DNA of 64,000 bases from Luscinia megarhynchos (lineage: Eukaryota; Chordata; Aves; Passeriformes; Turdidae): the NCBI GenBank assembly GCA_034336665.1, contig CM067576.1, positions 16,489,960-16,553,959 on the forward strand, given 5' to 3'. A program made the position numbers and the translations under genes. Below are positions 1 to 10,790 of this stretch, piece after piece. Numbering within the stretch: position 1 is the first letter of the stretch; every line of letters begins with the position of its first letter. The notes beneath the pieces are model-generated. The model made no database searches. It was not told the DNA's origin and saw nothing but the letters and a program-made list of their open reading frames with translations.

Positions 1-212
1 CTGAACGTTCCTTCATGGCAGAAGGAATCAGCACGGCCAGGGATTGATGTTGGGGGGTTTGGGATGTGCAGCCAGGACCAGGCAGGTCGGGGACAGCCCA
101 TGAAAATTCCTCACCAAAACAAGTTCCTGCTACTGTCAGATGAGCCCCAAAAGTGGAGCTGAGGGTTTGGGGATGGCTTCCCTGTGGCTGGAAAACTGGG
201 GAAGAGCTGGAA

Positions 213-505
213 TGGGCACAGGGAAGGACAGTAGGGCTGGAAGGAACACAGAGGAGGGCAGCAGGGATGGAAGGGGAGCAGGGAAGGGCAGCAGGGGTGG
301 AAAGGGAACAGGGAAGGGCAGCAGGGATGGAAGGGGAACAGGGAAGGGCAGCAGGGATGGAAGGAGCACAGGGAAGGGCATCAGGGGTGGAAAGGGAACA
401 GGGATGGGCAGCAGGGGTGGAAGGAGCAGGGAAGGGCAGCAGGGATGGAAGGAGCACAGGGATGGGCAGCAGGGGTGGAAAGGGAGCAGGGAAGGGCAAC
501 AGGGC
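213..505 (+). repeat. Minisatellite, ~30-bp unit, about 10 copies
   Basis: The unit is close to CAGGGAAGGGCAGCAGGGAT plus GGAAGGGGAA, with single-base variation between copies and one shortened copy near 421-440. It is purine-rich on the + strand. Because 30 is divisible by 3, it yields repetitive open frames on both strands (GKGSRGGKGT-like and LPFPVPLPSL-like) that are not evidence of a gene. Confidence 0.9.
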
Positions 506-1879
506 CGGCCAGACCTGCCTGGTGTCTGCAGGAGGACCTGGCAGAGCAGGATGCAGCCCGGATTTGTGGAACTGGAAAGGGGCAGAGCGAGGAGCAATTA
601 CTGCTGTTCCCTCACAACCCTGCAGGGTAGGAGAAGTTCAAGGCAAAGTGAGCAGGCAGCAGAGGCAGCAGCAAAGGGAAAAGCTTTTCCAGAGAGCACA
701 TGGGCCGGGAGTTCATTGCTGCTGGAATCTGCAGAGGCCAGAGCAGGCACGGACTCCAAAAGGCACGAGAACACTTCACAGAGGATGGGGTGATCAGAGG
801 GAGAGCTGCCAGTGATTCCTCCTCGGGAAAAATCCCTGAGCTGTGCCAGCATGGAACCTGCAGGATTTGCCTGGGGATGAACATCCCTGCGGGGTGGGGG
901 ACAGGGGCTCTGTCTGTCCCTTAGATGTGGCACCGGTGTCCCCATCAGAAATATCACAGCGAGCACTGGGGAGCCCTGAGAAAAGCTTTTTTTTTTTTTT
1001 TACCCAAAGCCACAATTTCTGAGCTGAGAAAACAGCTCTGCCCCAAATCCCATTCCAGCACAGTGGCAGCAGTTGGAAGTAGGAACCAATAAATACTGGG
1101 GGTAAGAGGAGGGAGTTACAGCAATTAGGAGAAATGAGTTGTTCTGGAGGGTAGGAAATTAACAAGCAAAGCCAAAGACATTGGGGGAAAATCAATTATT
1201 ACAAAGTCAACACAATAAGTACTTTAAAAAATGTGCCGGGAAGAGGTGGAATTCAGGAACTGTCAATTCCAAGTGGATATTGCAAAATTGTTAATTATGG
1301 AGAAAAATTCAAGAGTATTGACTAAATAGTTGGAGCAATTTGGGCTGAGACATAACAGCGTGGGATGTGGGATCTGCCCATGTGTTGGGAACCAACAAAG
1401 GCATTCCAAATAGAGATATTTGACATAATTGAATGGAATAATTAACCAGAGGTGGGGTTGCTCTGCTCCAGAGGTGTCCGTGGAGCTGGGGAGCCTGGGA
1501 TGGGCAGGCTGGGAGGGCAGTGGTGCCACGAGCAGCTGGAAGAGCTGGCTGGGGCTGTGCAGTGCTCAGTGTCCTCGGCAGCCCCAGGGAACAACTGGAT
1601 TAATGGCTAAAGCAGGGAATGGCTGATGGAAATAGCACTGACGTCAGTCACTGTGGCTGATGGCAGGGGACACTGGGCACTGGCATTACGTGACAGGTCT
1701 GGCTCTTAAACCTTTCCTTAGGCATGGCCCTGGCCTCTGTGAGGAACAAGAGCTGCTCCAGGCGTTGCTGCAGGGCTGGAGAGGCAGAGCTGGCTTGTGT
1801 TGGGTACAGAGACTGATGGGTGCGCCCCGTTGATAATGGGGATTTTATCGTTACCATTATTGTTATTTTTAATATTTTG

Positions 1880-2085
1880 TGTGGACACTGCTCTGGGGCT
1901 GGACATTAGGAGGGATTTCTCCATGGAAAGGATGGTCAGGCGTTGGGAAGAGCTGCCCAGGGAGGCTTGGAGGTGTCCAAGAACACCTGGATGTAGCACT
2001 CGGTGCTCTGGGCTGGGGATCAGGCACAGCTTGGACTCGGTGACCTTGGAGGGCTTTTCCAACCTGGGATTCTGGGATTCCCAGC
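1880..2085 (+). mobile_element. CR1 LINE 3' end fragment
   Basis: The segment reads like the avian CR1 3' untranslated region. It contains GGACATTAGGAGGGATTTCT, then GAGCTGCCCAGGGAGGC, then GACCTTGGAGGGCTTTTCCAACC. It ends with the terminal CR1 motif as GGGATTCTGGGATTC. Orientation is +, with the 3' end at the right. It is 5'-truncated, as usual for CR1. Confidence 0.85.
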
Positions 2086-2341
2086 AGGGCATTGTGAGGC
2101 AGGACTGGTTTATCCAGGGCTTGGAGAAGGGAAGCTTGGCTGGGATTCCTGGTGGAGCGAGGTTCTCCTGGAGCTGCTCCTCCTGCCATTCACCGCCGCA
2201 GTCAATGGTCTGGAAGGAAATCTAAAATCACTGCTGATAAACCTGCGGCTGCCACGGAGATTGGTGGAGTGGGAGACGGTGCTGGGGACGGAGCAGTCAT
2301 GCAGAGCAGTCCAGACTGCTTGGTAAACCATGTAAATAACG

Positions 2342-2356
2342 TGCATTTTAAATGCA
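2342..2356. repeat. Short inverted repeat TGCATTT-T-AAATGCA
   Basis: Two 7-bp arms flank a single T. It lies in an otherwise unique, moderately AT-rich stretch (about 2190-2360) containing GTAAATAACGTGC. It could be a palindromic protein-binding site. On its own it is weak evidence. Confidence 0.4.
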
Positions 2357-3295
2357 GCGTGGAGCTGCGCGTGGAGAAACAGGGAGTGCTGGCTGATACC
2401 CTGGGAAGCGCCGGCCTGAACGTGGGTTCAAGGGTCACGCTGCATGAGCAGCTCAGGGTTAAGAGGCTGGCACAGACCTCAGGTGGCAAACCCTGCGAGG
2501 TTGCAGGGGCAGGAAGGAAGCCCTGGTGAGATGGCACCTGCAGAGGTCACCTCTGATGAGGAACAGGGAAAAACTGGGGCAAGCAAAGACGAGCGCCCCG
2601 AACCAGATTTGCTGTTTGCAGGTTGTGACTTGGACCTGCTGTGTTTGACTCCTCAAACAGAAGGCTCTGCTGTTCTGATTGCAGTGCACAAGCAGCTCCT
2701 TGTGCAGAGGCCGCTGCCTGCTCAAAGGCTCTTTAGCCTGCCCAGAAAGGTCACACCAAACCCAATTTCTGCGAGTCAGGGCAGGACAAATTGATTCCGT
2801 GCCTTTCCGTGGCTCCAGCGCAGGGCTGTGCAGGTGGAGATCTTCCCAGGGCACAGAGGGAGGGGGGCAGTCCCCATGCCTCGTGGGGCTGTGAGGAGCC
2901 TGCAGTGAGAGGAGCCCTTTCGAGGTGACATTTAAAGGAGGTGTTTCTCAGGTAAAAGCGTTGCTGCTGTTGGGACGGAGCCCCCCGGGGAGGGGGGTGG
3001 GATGGTGGCTGTCACAGGGTTTGGGAGGTTGTTTATTCGTGTTATCACAGCACCCTGAGGAGCCTGGCTTGTCTGCAAGCAGGAGGGAAAGCAGGAGCCC
3101 GGAGTTCAGGGTGGGCTGTGGCAAGGCAGGAAATTGGTTTCAGCTAGGTGGAGAGGGTGCAGGGGGTTTGCACAATCCCCGTGGGCTGGGAGGGGCTCCA
3201 GAGGCACCTGGGCAGCACTGCCTTGTCCTCTGCTCCTGCCCAGAGGGGCTCACCTGTGCCCTAACGACAGGGCTGGCACCCTCTGCTCTGACACC

Positions 3296-3462
3296 CCGCT
3301 GGCACAGGGTGCCTGTGTCCCATCCTGGCAGCGCCCAAGGCCAGGCTGGACGGGGCTTGGAGCCACCCGGGGTAGTGGAAGGTGTCCCTGCCCGTGGCAA
3401 GGTGGGATGAGATGAGCTTTAAGGCCCTTCCAGCTCAAACCATGCCACGATTCTGTGATTGC
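3296..3462 (+). mobile_element. CR1 LINE 3' end fragment
   Basis: It contains CCAAGGCCAGGCTGGACGGG, then a GTGGAAGGTGTCCCTGCCC stretch, then GAGCTTTAAGGCCCTTCCAG. It ends with ATTCTGTGATT, the CR1 3' terminal motif. The order matches the CR1 3'UTR in + orientation. Confidence 0.9.
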
Positions 3463-4184
3463 TCTTGGCCAAAGCTACCTCTGTGGGTTTTTTTGCCATG
3501 GTGATTAACCCAGTCTTGCCTGCTGCAGGTAGAGGTCACTCCTCCTTATCTGCCAGTGGTCCCAAGCAGAGATTTTTCCTTTCCAGCCTTTGCCACCCTT
3601 AACCTTCTCTTCCCTGAACCAGTTTCTCTCTTTTTGTGAAATATTGTGTCATGGTTTCTAAGGACTGCTTGTCTGTGCTTCTCTGCTGAAGTGGGGCACT
3701 TCTACTCAAAACCAGTGCCCAGCTCAGCCTCCTGGCACCCAGCAGAGCTGGCACACCCAGCCTGTTCACACATCCCAACACCGATCATTTCTGGGTGGGA
3801 GGTTGGCACCGTGGGTGGATCCCCAGCCCAGATGTGCAGGGATCCTCAGCCAGCTGTGCAGATGTGGCAGATCCATCCCACATCTGTCACACCAGCAGTT
3901 GATGAAAACACAGCCCAGCAATGGACTTGGGACGCAACGTGGAGATTTAATTTGATCCATGATCCCAGCTGAAAAGGCTGTCTGCAGGAGTTCCTTTGGG
4001 AATAACACTTTCCAAATGAATTGCACCCACATTACCCAGGCAGGGATGCACCGTGCTGCACCTCCCCTGTTTGCTTTCGTTACTTATGAGAAAATCACCT
4101 AAAACAGTGTCAAAAAAAAAACTTCCTCAAGTCGAGCTAGAACATTTACTGCTCCTCCTCCCTCCACGAGGCCTGCTGTCTTTT

Positions 4185-4605
4185 CAAAGGAAGGAGTTCA
4201 ATGGCTTGACATGTTTGTTTGTGACAAACCTACAGTGGCTGTTACTCATTTCCTTGTTATCTTGTAGGTACTTACAAAGAGTTCTTTTATCTGCTTCAGT
4301 ATTTTTCCAGGAACTGAAATTAAGCTAACTGTTTTATAATTCTCCAGCTCTTCTTTTTTCTCATCATTAAAGACAGGCGCTATTTTAGCTCGCTTCCAGT
4401 CTTCTGGAAGCTCCCTGATTCTCTACAAATTCTTCAGGAAAAAAAAAAATCTTGGGGGAAAAAAAAAGCAGCCCTAACAGCTCTGAAGTTACTTAAATCA
4501 GGTCTCTAAGCATCTGTGGTGAATTTAATCAGGTCCAACCAACCTTAAAGCAGCTCATCTAAATGCTCCCTCTGTGTTCCTTCCCTCTGTTCGTCTCAAT
4601 TCCTT
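4185..4605 (-). mobile_element. Degenerate ancient CR1/L3-like LINE ORF2 fragment
   Basis: Read on the + strand, this resembles the reverse complement of a CR1/L3-type reverse transcriptase region. It contains TCTTGTAGGTACTTACAAAG, then GAACTGAAATTAAGCTAACT, then TAGCTCGCTTCCAGTCTTCT. A-rich interruptions appear near 4440-4470. Many stops on the - strand show it is a dead relic. The family call is from remembered consensus and is moderate. Confidence 0.55.
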
Positions 4606-5551
4606 CCCCTTCCTGGCCGGTGCTCGCTGTGTGTGGGACGCCTGATTGCCACTGATTTGTAGTAAAGACACCAGCACAAAAAAAAAGGTATTCAGCCTAA
4701 ACGGTGTGTTGGCTCCTCTCTCGCCTCATCACCTTCAGATCCCCATCAGATAATTCCTGTCTTGGGCTCCTTCCCGTGCTCCTGGTGGAGGAGTGTCGTG
4801 GTGCCTTTTTCTCGCTCTCGGTGGTTGCGTTTCGATCCCCGCGCTTGCCCCTTGAACTCGAGCTGCCCTCTCCACTCCTCGGTAATCACACCAAAGGAGG
4901 ATTTGGTGGAAGGATTTGGAGCAGGATAATGATGTGGCTTAGTGGCTGCTGGCAGGGAGCATGAGGCAGAGCTGAGGATGGAAAGTGTGAAGTGGGGTCT
5001 TTGAACCCACTTTTTTGTCAAAATTCGAAGTGGGTCTTGTGTGCTTAACACAAAAATGGTGCTGGGGGTGACCCTGGGTGGAGAATCCTGAGGATGGCAG
5101 CTGAGGTCAGGCCAGGGCCAGCAGGGGAGGGAGGATGTCGCCGTGGCTCTGTGCTGGCCATCAGAGAGGTTTTGGGGTGGCCGTGGCCACGCGAGGCTCT
5201 GGGGTTGTGTTGGGAACCTCCCAAGTGGGGATCCCTGGTCCAGGGTGGGGGACAATGATTCAGGAGGCTGTGCTGATGGGAGGAACTGTCCAGAGCTGTC
5301 CTGCCATGGGAGGGGACATCTGGGTGACAGAAGAGATTGGGACAGAGCTGTGAAGGGAGTGATGAGCTGGGGGGAGCACAGGGACTGTGCAAAGTGTGCT
5401 CCCTGCATGTGATGGGGAGCTCTTGGCCGGGGTGGAGCGTGGTGCTGGTCAGGATGGCTCTGGGGGATGAGGATGGGGTCAGGGTGGATGACCCCACCCT
5501 TTGCCTTCACCTGCCGGGTGGGTGATGCAGCATCTTGTCTCTTGTCTGCAG

Positions 5552-5771
5552 TTACCTCATCGCCGAGTGACGTTCTCTGCAGCCAGCCAGGCTCAGGACC
5601 TGCAGGACCCCTCCCAGCACAGCTACTACGACAGCGGGCTGGAGGAATCCGAGACCCCCAGCAGCAAATCCTCCTCAGGGCCCCGCATCGGGCCCCTGGC
5701 CCTGCCCGAGGACCACTACGAGCGCACCACGCCCGACGGCAGCATCGGGGAGATGGAGCACCCCGAGAACG
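5552..5771 (+). CDS. PCDH1: PCDH1 penultimate coding exon (long cytoplasmic isoform, CM3 motif)
   Basis: This internal exon encodes 73 residues of the cytoplasmic tail of a delta-1 protocadherin, a homophilic adhesion receptor of the plasma membrane. The peptide opens LPHRRVTFSAASQAQD. Residues 4-8 (RRVTF) are the CM3 motif typical of delta-1 protocadherins (PCDH1, 7, 9, 11), a docking site for protein phosphatase 1 alpha. It continues with an acidic, Ser-rich stretch (YYDSGLEESETPSSKSSSG) and ends in PDGSIGEMEHPEN. From memory, this tail matches vertebrate PCDH1 rather than its paralogues. The acceptor is a good pyrimidine tract ending CTTGTCTGCAG at 5551, and the donor is G|GTACGC at 5771/5772. 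The exon ends after the first base of a codon, so the intron is phase 1. The shorter PCDH1 isoform would lack this exon. The transmembrane segment, CM1 and CM2 must lie upstream of the window. Exon boundaries are inferred from splice consensus and reading frame. Confidence 0.94.
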
Positions 5772-6016
5772 GTACGCGCCCGCCCTCGCGCCTGTCCCCT
5801 CCCTGGCAGCTGCCCCCGAGGCTCCTGGCCCTCCACGACCCATGTCCCCCGTGCGGGGGGTGTGGAGCTCGGCTGGGACACGCTCGGCTTGGTGGGGACG
5901 GGAGGACGGGGAGGAGGTGAGGCTCAAAGCAAGAGAGTGGCAAGGAGGGGTGGGGAGGGGAGAGTGAGGGAGGGGAGGTTTGGGTGAGCTGTGGGATGGG
6001 AAGAGTCCAGGAGACA

Positions 6017-6225
6017 GGTGTGGCAGAGGACAGGTGGGTGTGGCAAGAGGTGGGTGTGGCAGGAGATGGGTGTGGTGGGGACAGGTGGGCGTGGCAGGAA
6101 ATGGGTGTGGCAGGAGATGGGTGTGGCAGGAGATGGGTGTGGCAGAGGACAGGTGGGTGTGGCAGGAGATGGGTGTGGCAGGAGATGGGTGTGGCAGGAG
6201 ATGGGTGTGGCAGGGGACAGGCAGG
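6017..6225 (+). repeat. Minisatellite, 16-bp unit GTGTGGCAGGAGATGG, ~13 copies
   Basis: Tandem 16-mers GTGTGGCAGGAGATGG alternate with a slightly longer variant carrying GAGGACAGGTGG. It begins 246 bp after the 5' splice site of the last intron. It causes repetitive open frames in all + frames with no coding meaning. Confidence 0.9.
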
Positions 6226-8289
6226 TTTGGAATGACGCAGACAGCGGGCCCAGCAGGGTGGTCAGAGATGGCAGCCCAGGGGCAGCAGAGGAGCTGCACC
6301 CCAGCCCATGGGGAGCTCATGTGCTGCAGTCAGGGCTGCCCGTCCCCTCCTCAGGGAGCTGGGGTGTGCTGGAGCTCCCCATGTGCCTTTGGGGTCGGAG
6401 CTCTGGGAGGTTCTGGGGGGCAGAGGCAGAGCAGGTTTAGTGGCACAGGCTGGAGCCCCATCGAGCGTGGTGTGGTGGTGGCAAACCCCAGAGCGGCGTG
6501 TCCCTCACCGTGCCCCTCAGGTCACCTCCCGGCAGGATCCAGCTTTCCCTGAGAACCCCTGGAGGTGGCTGTGGGGTCCCAGCTGCTCCCCCTGCCCCGT
6601 GCAGCTTCACCCGCCGTCGTGCTGCTCGTGCTGCCCCTGTGCTGCCCCGCCTGGCTGCAGCCCACCCCCAAGCTGTCTTCTCCGGCCAGCTCCCGTTGCT
6701 TCCTTGGATTTGGCTCTGGCTGTGCACATAACATCTTCTCTCCTGTACCTGCTGCCTTCTGTGCTCGTGTCCCCAGGGGAGGTGGCTGTAGAGGTGGCAG
6801 GGTGGAATAATCTTCTGGGAGGGAAGAGGAGGAGATGGCAGAGGGTTCTCCTGAAGTCTCCTCCTGTTTCTGGGAGCTTCCTTGACTTTGGGACAGGTGT
6901 GTGTATGGTGGGAAGATCGCTGAGTGTGTGCTCAGCTGGTTTTTAGGGAGCTGCAAATCTGCTGGGCTCCTCTGGTGTGGAACTGGACAGGTCTAGTGGA
7001 ACATTTCTTCCCAATTCCCAGGTTATTCCTGGAGTAACGCTGGCGTTCTCTGTGTTATAGCCATTGGAGCAAGGCGTGGTGGGGTTCCCAAATCCATCTG
7101 TTGCACCCTCCTTGTGCAGATCACTTTCTTCCCAAAAGTGCCAGTCAGTTACCTGGGAAGAGCAGTTTGGAGCAGTTCCTGGAGCCCTGGTACACAGGAA
7201 CAGTACTGGGCTTCCCTGAGAACTTTGGAAAAGAGGCTGAAAGGGTGGTGAGCAAGGAGATGCCCCATGGATGAGCTGATGGAGGTGGTGAGGATGATGG
7301 ACCTGGGAGATGAAAGGTTGAGCCCTGAAATGTGACAGGAGGCTCGGAGATGATGAGAGAGGAGCAGGGCTAAAAGTAGAAAAAAGGGGGAGAGAGAGGA
7401 GCGCCTGGAAGGTGGAGGGCAGAGAGGGTTGTCTTGGGATATTCCTTGGAACGTTCATTGTGTGCCCAACAGGGATGAGCAGAGCTGAGGAAAGCTAAGG
7501 GACACAGCCTGGAGCCCCAGGAACAGCTCCCAAACCTCCCCTATAAACCAGCTACCCTGTCTTGGCACAAGGTGTGTGCTCACCTCTCAGGAGTGCAGGA
7601 ATCACCCACGCCCATCCACCAGGAGATCCGTGTGTGAGGCTCCCAGGGAATAACCACAACCCTGCTCCGCTCTCCATCCCCCACAGTGCCCCGTGTTGGC
7701 TCTCTTCCCACAGCAGGGGCTGGGAATCAGGCTCCAGTGGCTCCAGCACCTCTCCTGCCCTGTACTGGGTGCAGAGGCCGTGGCAGCTCTCAGGAATCCA
7801 CCAGCATTATCCTGAGCTGGTGCTCTGCAGATAATCTGGCACGGCAGCCCAGAGGGGACCTGGGAGCTGGGGTCAGGGTCGTGATCCTCTCAGGGGATCT
7901 GTGAGGGGACCCTGGCCCTGGGACAGGTGATCTGGGATTAGGAGGCACTGGGGGTGTTAGACCAGCTCACCAGAGTTGCGTTTGCTCTGTGCCCTGCCCG
8001 AGGTGTGGCACATCCACCTCTGGGCTTCTTGTTTGCCCAGAGAAGGATCTTGACTGATTTCCCGCAAAGACTCTCCAGTGATGTGGGACCATTGTGACCT
8101 TTTGGGGACTGTCCCACCATGTCCTGGCCTTGGCTTCATCAGCAGCACCAGCCCCTCAAAGAGATCAGATCTTGGGTTTTTGGGCAGCCTAAGCTGTTCT
8201 TGACCTCCTGATAAACCGCGGAGCCGCGCTGGATCCCGCACCCCCATCCGCGGCACGAGCGCCAGCCTGACACCACTGTGCATTTTCTC

Positions 8290-8460
8290 AGCTTTCATCT
8301 GGTTATAAATATCCAACATAACAGGGCTTCCATTGCTTTCTCCAGGAGATTATCCCTGCAGCCGAACCAATCTGATAAGCAAGTATGCAAGGCTATTTAT
8401 AGCTTTTCAACTGGAAGACAGATCCATGCCTTTTCTTTGTAGATGGTTCTTCACTTGATT
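8290..8460. promoter_or_regulatory. Candidate intronic enhancer (GATA, POU half-site, MEF2 motifs)
   Basis: An AT-richer island lies within GC-rich intron. Within 30 bp it contains a GATA motif TGATAAG (8373-8379), an octamer-like TATGCAAG (8384-8391) and a perfect MEF2 consensus CTATTTATAG (8393-8402). Further TAAA/TTAA words follow to 8460. Function is inferred from motif clustering only. A conserved non-coding element is the expected explanation. Confidence 0.45.
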
Positions 8461-10440
8461 AACACACATCTCAGTGTCCTCCTTTTTTGGACCCTTTCTG
8501 CTGTGCAGACTGCAGTAAAATGCTGTATTGCAGGGGCTGAGCCAGGCCCTTTGCAGGAGGAATTACGCTGGTTCTGGTGAAGACTTCTCCAGGAGCTTGG
8601 CACTGGCGTGGCAGCTCCTCAGTCATCCCAAGCGTTTGTCGCTCCTGCTGTTTGCCCTCGCTGCCCACTGTTTCCTCCCCATCCTCAGTGGGGCACACTG
8701 AGCGGGGAACAAAGCTCAGTCTCCCAGTGCTTTTCCCAAAGACATCTGCTCCTCCCAGATCCCAGATTTGCTTTGGTTGGAAGGAGCTGGGAATGCTGGT
8801 GCTCCGTGGAGGCTCTGCCCTGCCATAATGCACGCAGGGTTTGGATGGGGACAGTTCCAGTCACTCTCCATGGGCCATCGAGGGAGTTTAACAGGATTTC
8901 AGGACCAAACACAAGCAATTTAGGAATTGTTACACAGAGCTTGTGTTCCCTCTGTCCCTGCATGGTGCAAACATATCTGAGATTGTGATTTATTGGATGA
9001 GGCGTTTCTGATTCGTGTTTTTCCACCTCCAAAATCTGTTTTATGGCTGCTATTTAAAGTGGGGACCCCATGCCATTTTTAATGCATGCAGTTACAACCC
9101 TGCTCGGAGTATGGAATTAACAACCACCTCATGAGCTTTCCCAACACTCTCTGTGCCGTAGGATCTGCACTTCCCAGATGTTCATGACTTTCTCCTCACA
9201 GTTCCAGGGAAGAAACTCTGCCGTAGGTGGGGAATGAAATAGAAAATTGCAATTTGCATTTTTCAGAGGTGGCTGCTCGCTCTGGGTGACCCTGGATGAG
9301 CTGGCAGCTCCTCCTCCCTCTGCCAGGTTGGGATCCTGGTGTTCCAGAGCATGAGGCAGTAATCTGGCTGCTCCCAAATGCCGGAGCCCAGGCTGCTGCT
9401 GATGTCTGAGGTGGGAGCAGAGCTCGGCTTTAGGATTTTGTGGCAGAGCCTGGTTCATCACCAGGATTTTGCCAAGCCCTGTCTTTTCCCAGTGCTGTCC
9501 AAGCCTCTCCCAACACCTGGGCACAGCTGGAGCAGATGGATGGAGACACTGATTCCCAGGTTTGGCTGCTGGGCTCAATAAAACCCCGCCAGTCCAGGTT
9601 TTCCTTTGTCTCAGGGAAGATTGAGATGGATGCATTGCAAAGCCAGAAGGAGCAGCTGGTGTGTCTCCCCCGTGTGTGACATGGCCGTGAAATCCCAGCC
9701 CGTGATTTCTGCCGGAGCGTCCCTTTGGGAATTCCCACTTTGGTAGCACAGTGCGAGAGCCCAGGTGAGCCCTCCCAGAGGAAGACCCTCTCTGCCCCCA
9801 GTTTCACCAGTCTACACTTAAATTCTGCTTCAGCTCCTCCCATTTCTTCCCGCCGAGTCCCACAACACCAGAATTCCCCCTCCTGGTGCGTACTCGGAGA
9901 TCCCATTCAGGCAACTCAACATTTAAAGATCTCTTTGAAAGAAAACTGAGTCAAGTCCCTCCCTGTGAGCAGAGCCAAGGCAAGAGATTTTGGCAGCTGG
10001 GTCTCTCTTCCTCTCCTCCCACCCTTCCTCGCGCTCCTCCCGGCCATTGCCATCTGCTCCTGCCACCACTACAGACCTGCAGCTCATTCCTGGGCAGCAG
10101 CAACATCTGGCACATCTTGCATGTGTGTGGTGCTTTTTGGCAACCCTTGCAGAGGCAGTCTGGGGAGAAGTTTCCCTCCTCCTCTTTGCTAATTTCTGAT
10201 TATAGTTCAAGCCTTCCATTCCTCCAGCTCATTTTCCTCTCTGCATGGTCTCCAATTTGCCCACAAGGTCTTGGTGGGGTGGATGTGTCCAGGTGATGTC
10301 CCACAGCCCCCCAGCAGCACTTGGTGACATCCACAGCAGCTCCAGGTGCAGGGATGATGTGTCTGGGAGTGTTTGTGTTCACACTGTGACCATGGCATGG
10401 AATCGTGGCTGCACCTGGCTGTGTGTGCACCCTGCAGTGC

Positions 10441-10790
10441 CATGGGATCATGGAATGGTTTGGGTTGGAGCTTAAAACCCATCCAGCCCCACCCCCTGCC
10501 ACGGGCAAGGACACCTTTCCCTATCCCAGGTTGCTCCAGCCTGGCTTTGGGCACTGCCAGGGATCCAGGAGCAGCTGCTCTGGGAAATCCATTCCAGGGC
10601 CTGCCCTCCCTCACAGGGAACAATTCCTTCCCAATATCCCGTGAATCCCTGCCCTCTGGCAGTATGAAGCCATTCCCTGTGCCCTGTCCCTCCATGCCTT
10701 GTCCCAGTCCCTCTCCAGCTCTCCTGGAGCCCCTTTGGGCACTGGAAGGGGCTCTGAGCTCTCCTGGGGTTTTCTCAATGGTGAGCACCC
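10441..10790 (-). mobile_element. CR1 LINE fragment, antisense
   Basis: The + strand shows the reverse complement of the CR1 3' end. It starts ATCATGGAATGGTTTGGGTT, followed by CCACCCCCTGCCACGGGCAA and CCCAGGTTGCTCCAGCCTGG. It then runs into the CR1 segment ending in CTCTCCAGCTCTCCTGGAGC. About 350 bp are preserved, 5'-truncated on the right. Confidence 0.88.

Larger units (their letters stand above)
1..5551 (+). other. PCDH1: 3' part of the intron preceding the RRVTF exon
   Basis: No coding exon is recognisable here. The stretch contains a 30-bp minisatellite, an AT-richer segment at about 1000-1450 (TAAT- and ATTA-containing, possibly a conserved element), two CR1 3' ends and an older LINE relic, listed separately. 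The remaining sequence is unremarkable and unique-looking. It is assigned to the intron because the exon at 5552 has a clean acceptor. Confidence 0.8.

Noticed and set aside
4746..6320. 524-codon antisense frame
   Set aside because: It overlaps the PCDH1 exon and the 16-bp minisatellite on the opposite strand; composition is Pro/Ser/His-rich low complexity with no domain.
9577..9582. AATAAA as a poly(A) site of a shorter transcript
   Set aside because: It is intronic with no upstream terminal exon or coding continuation recognised; likely chance.
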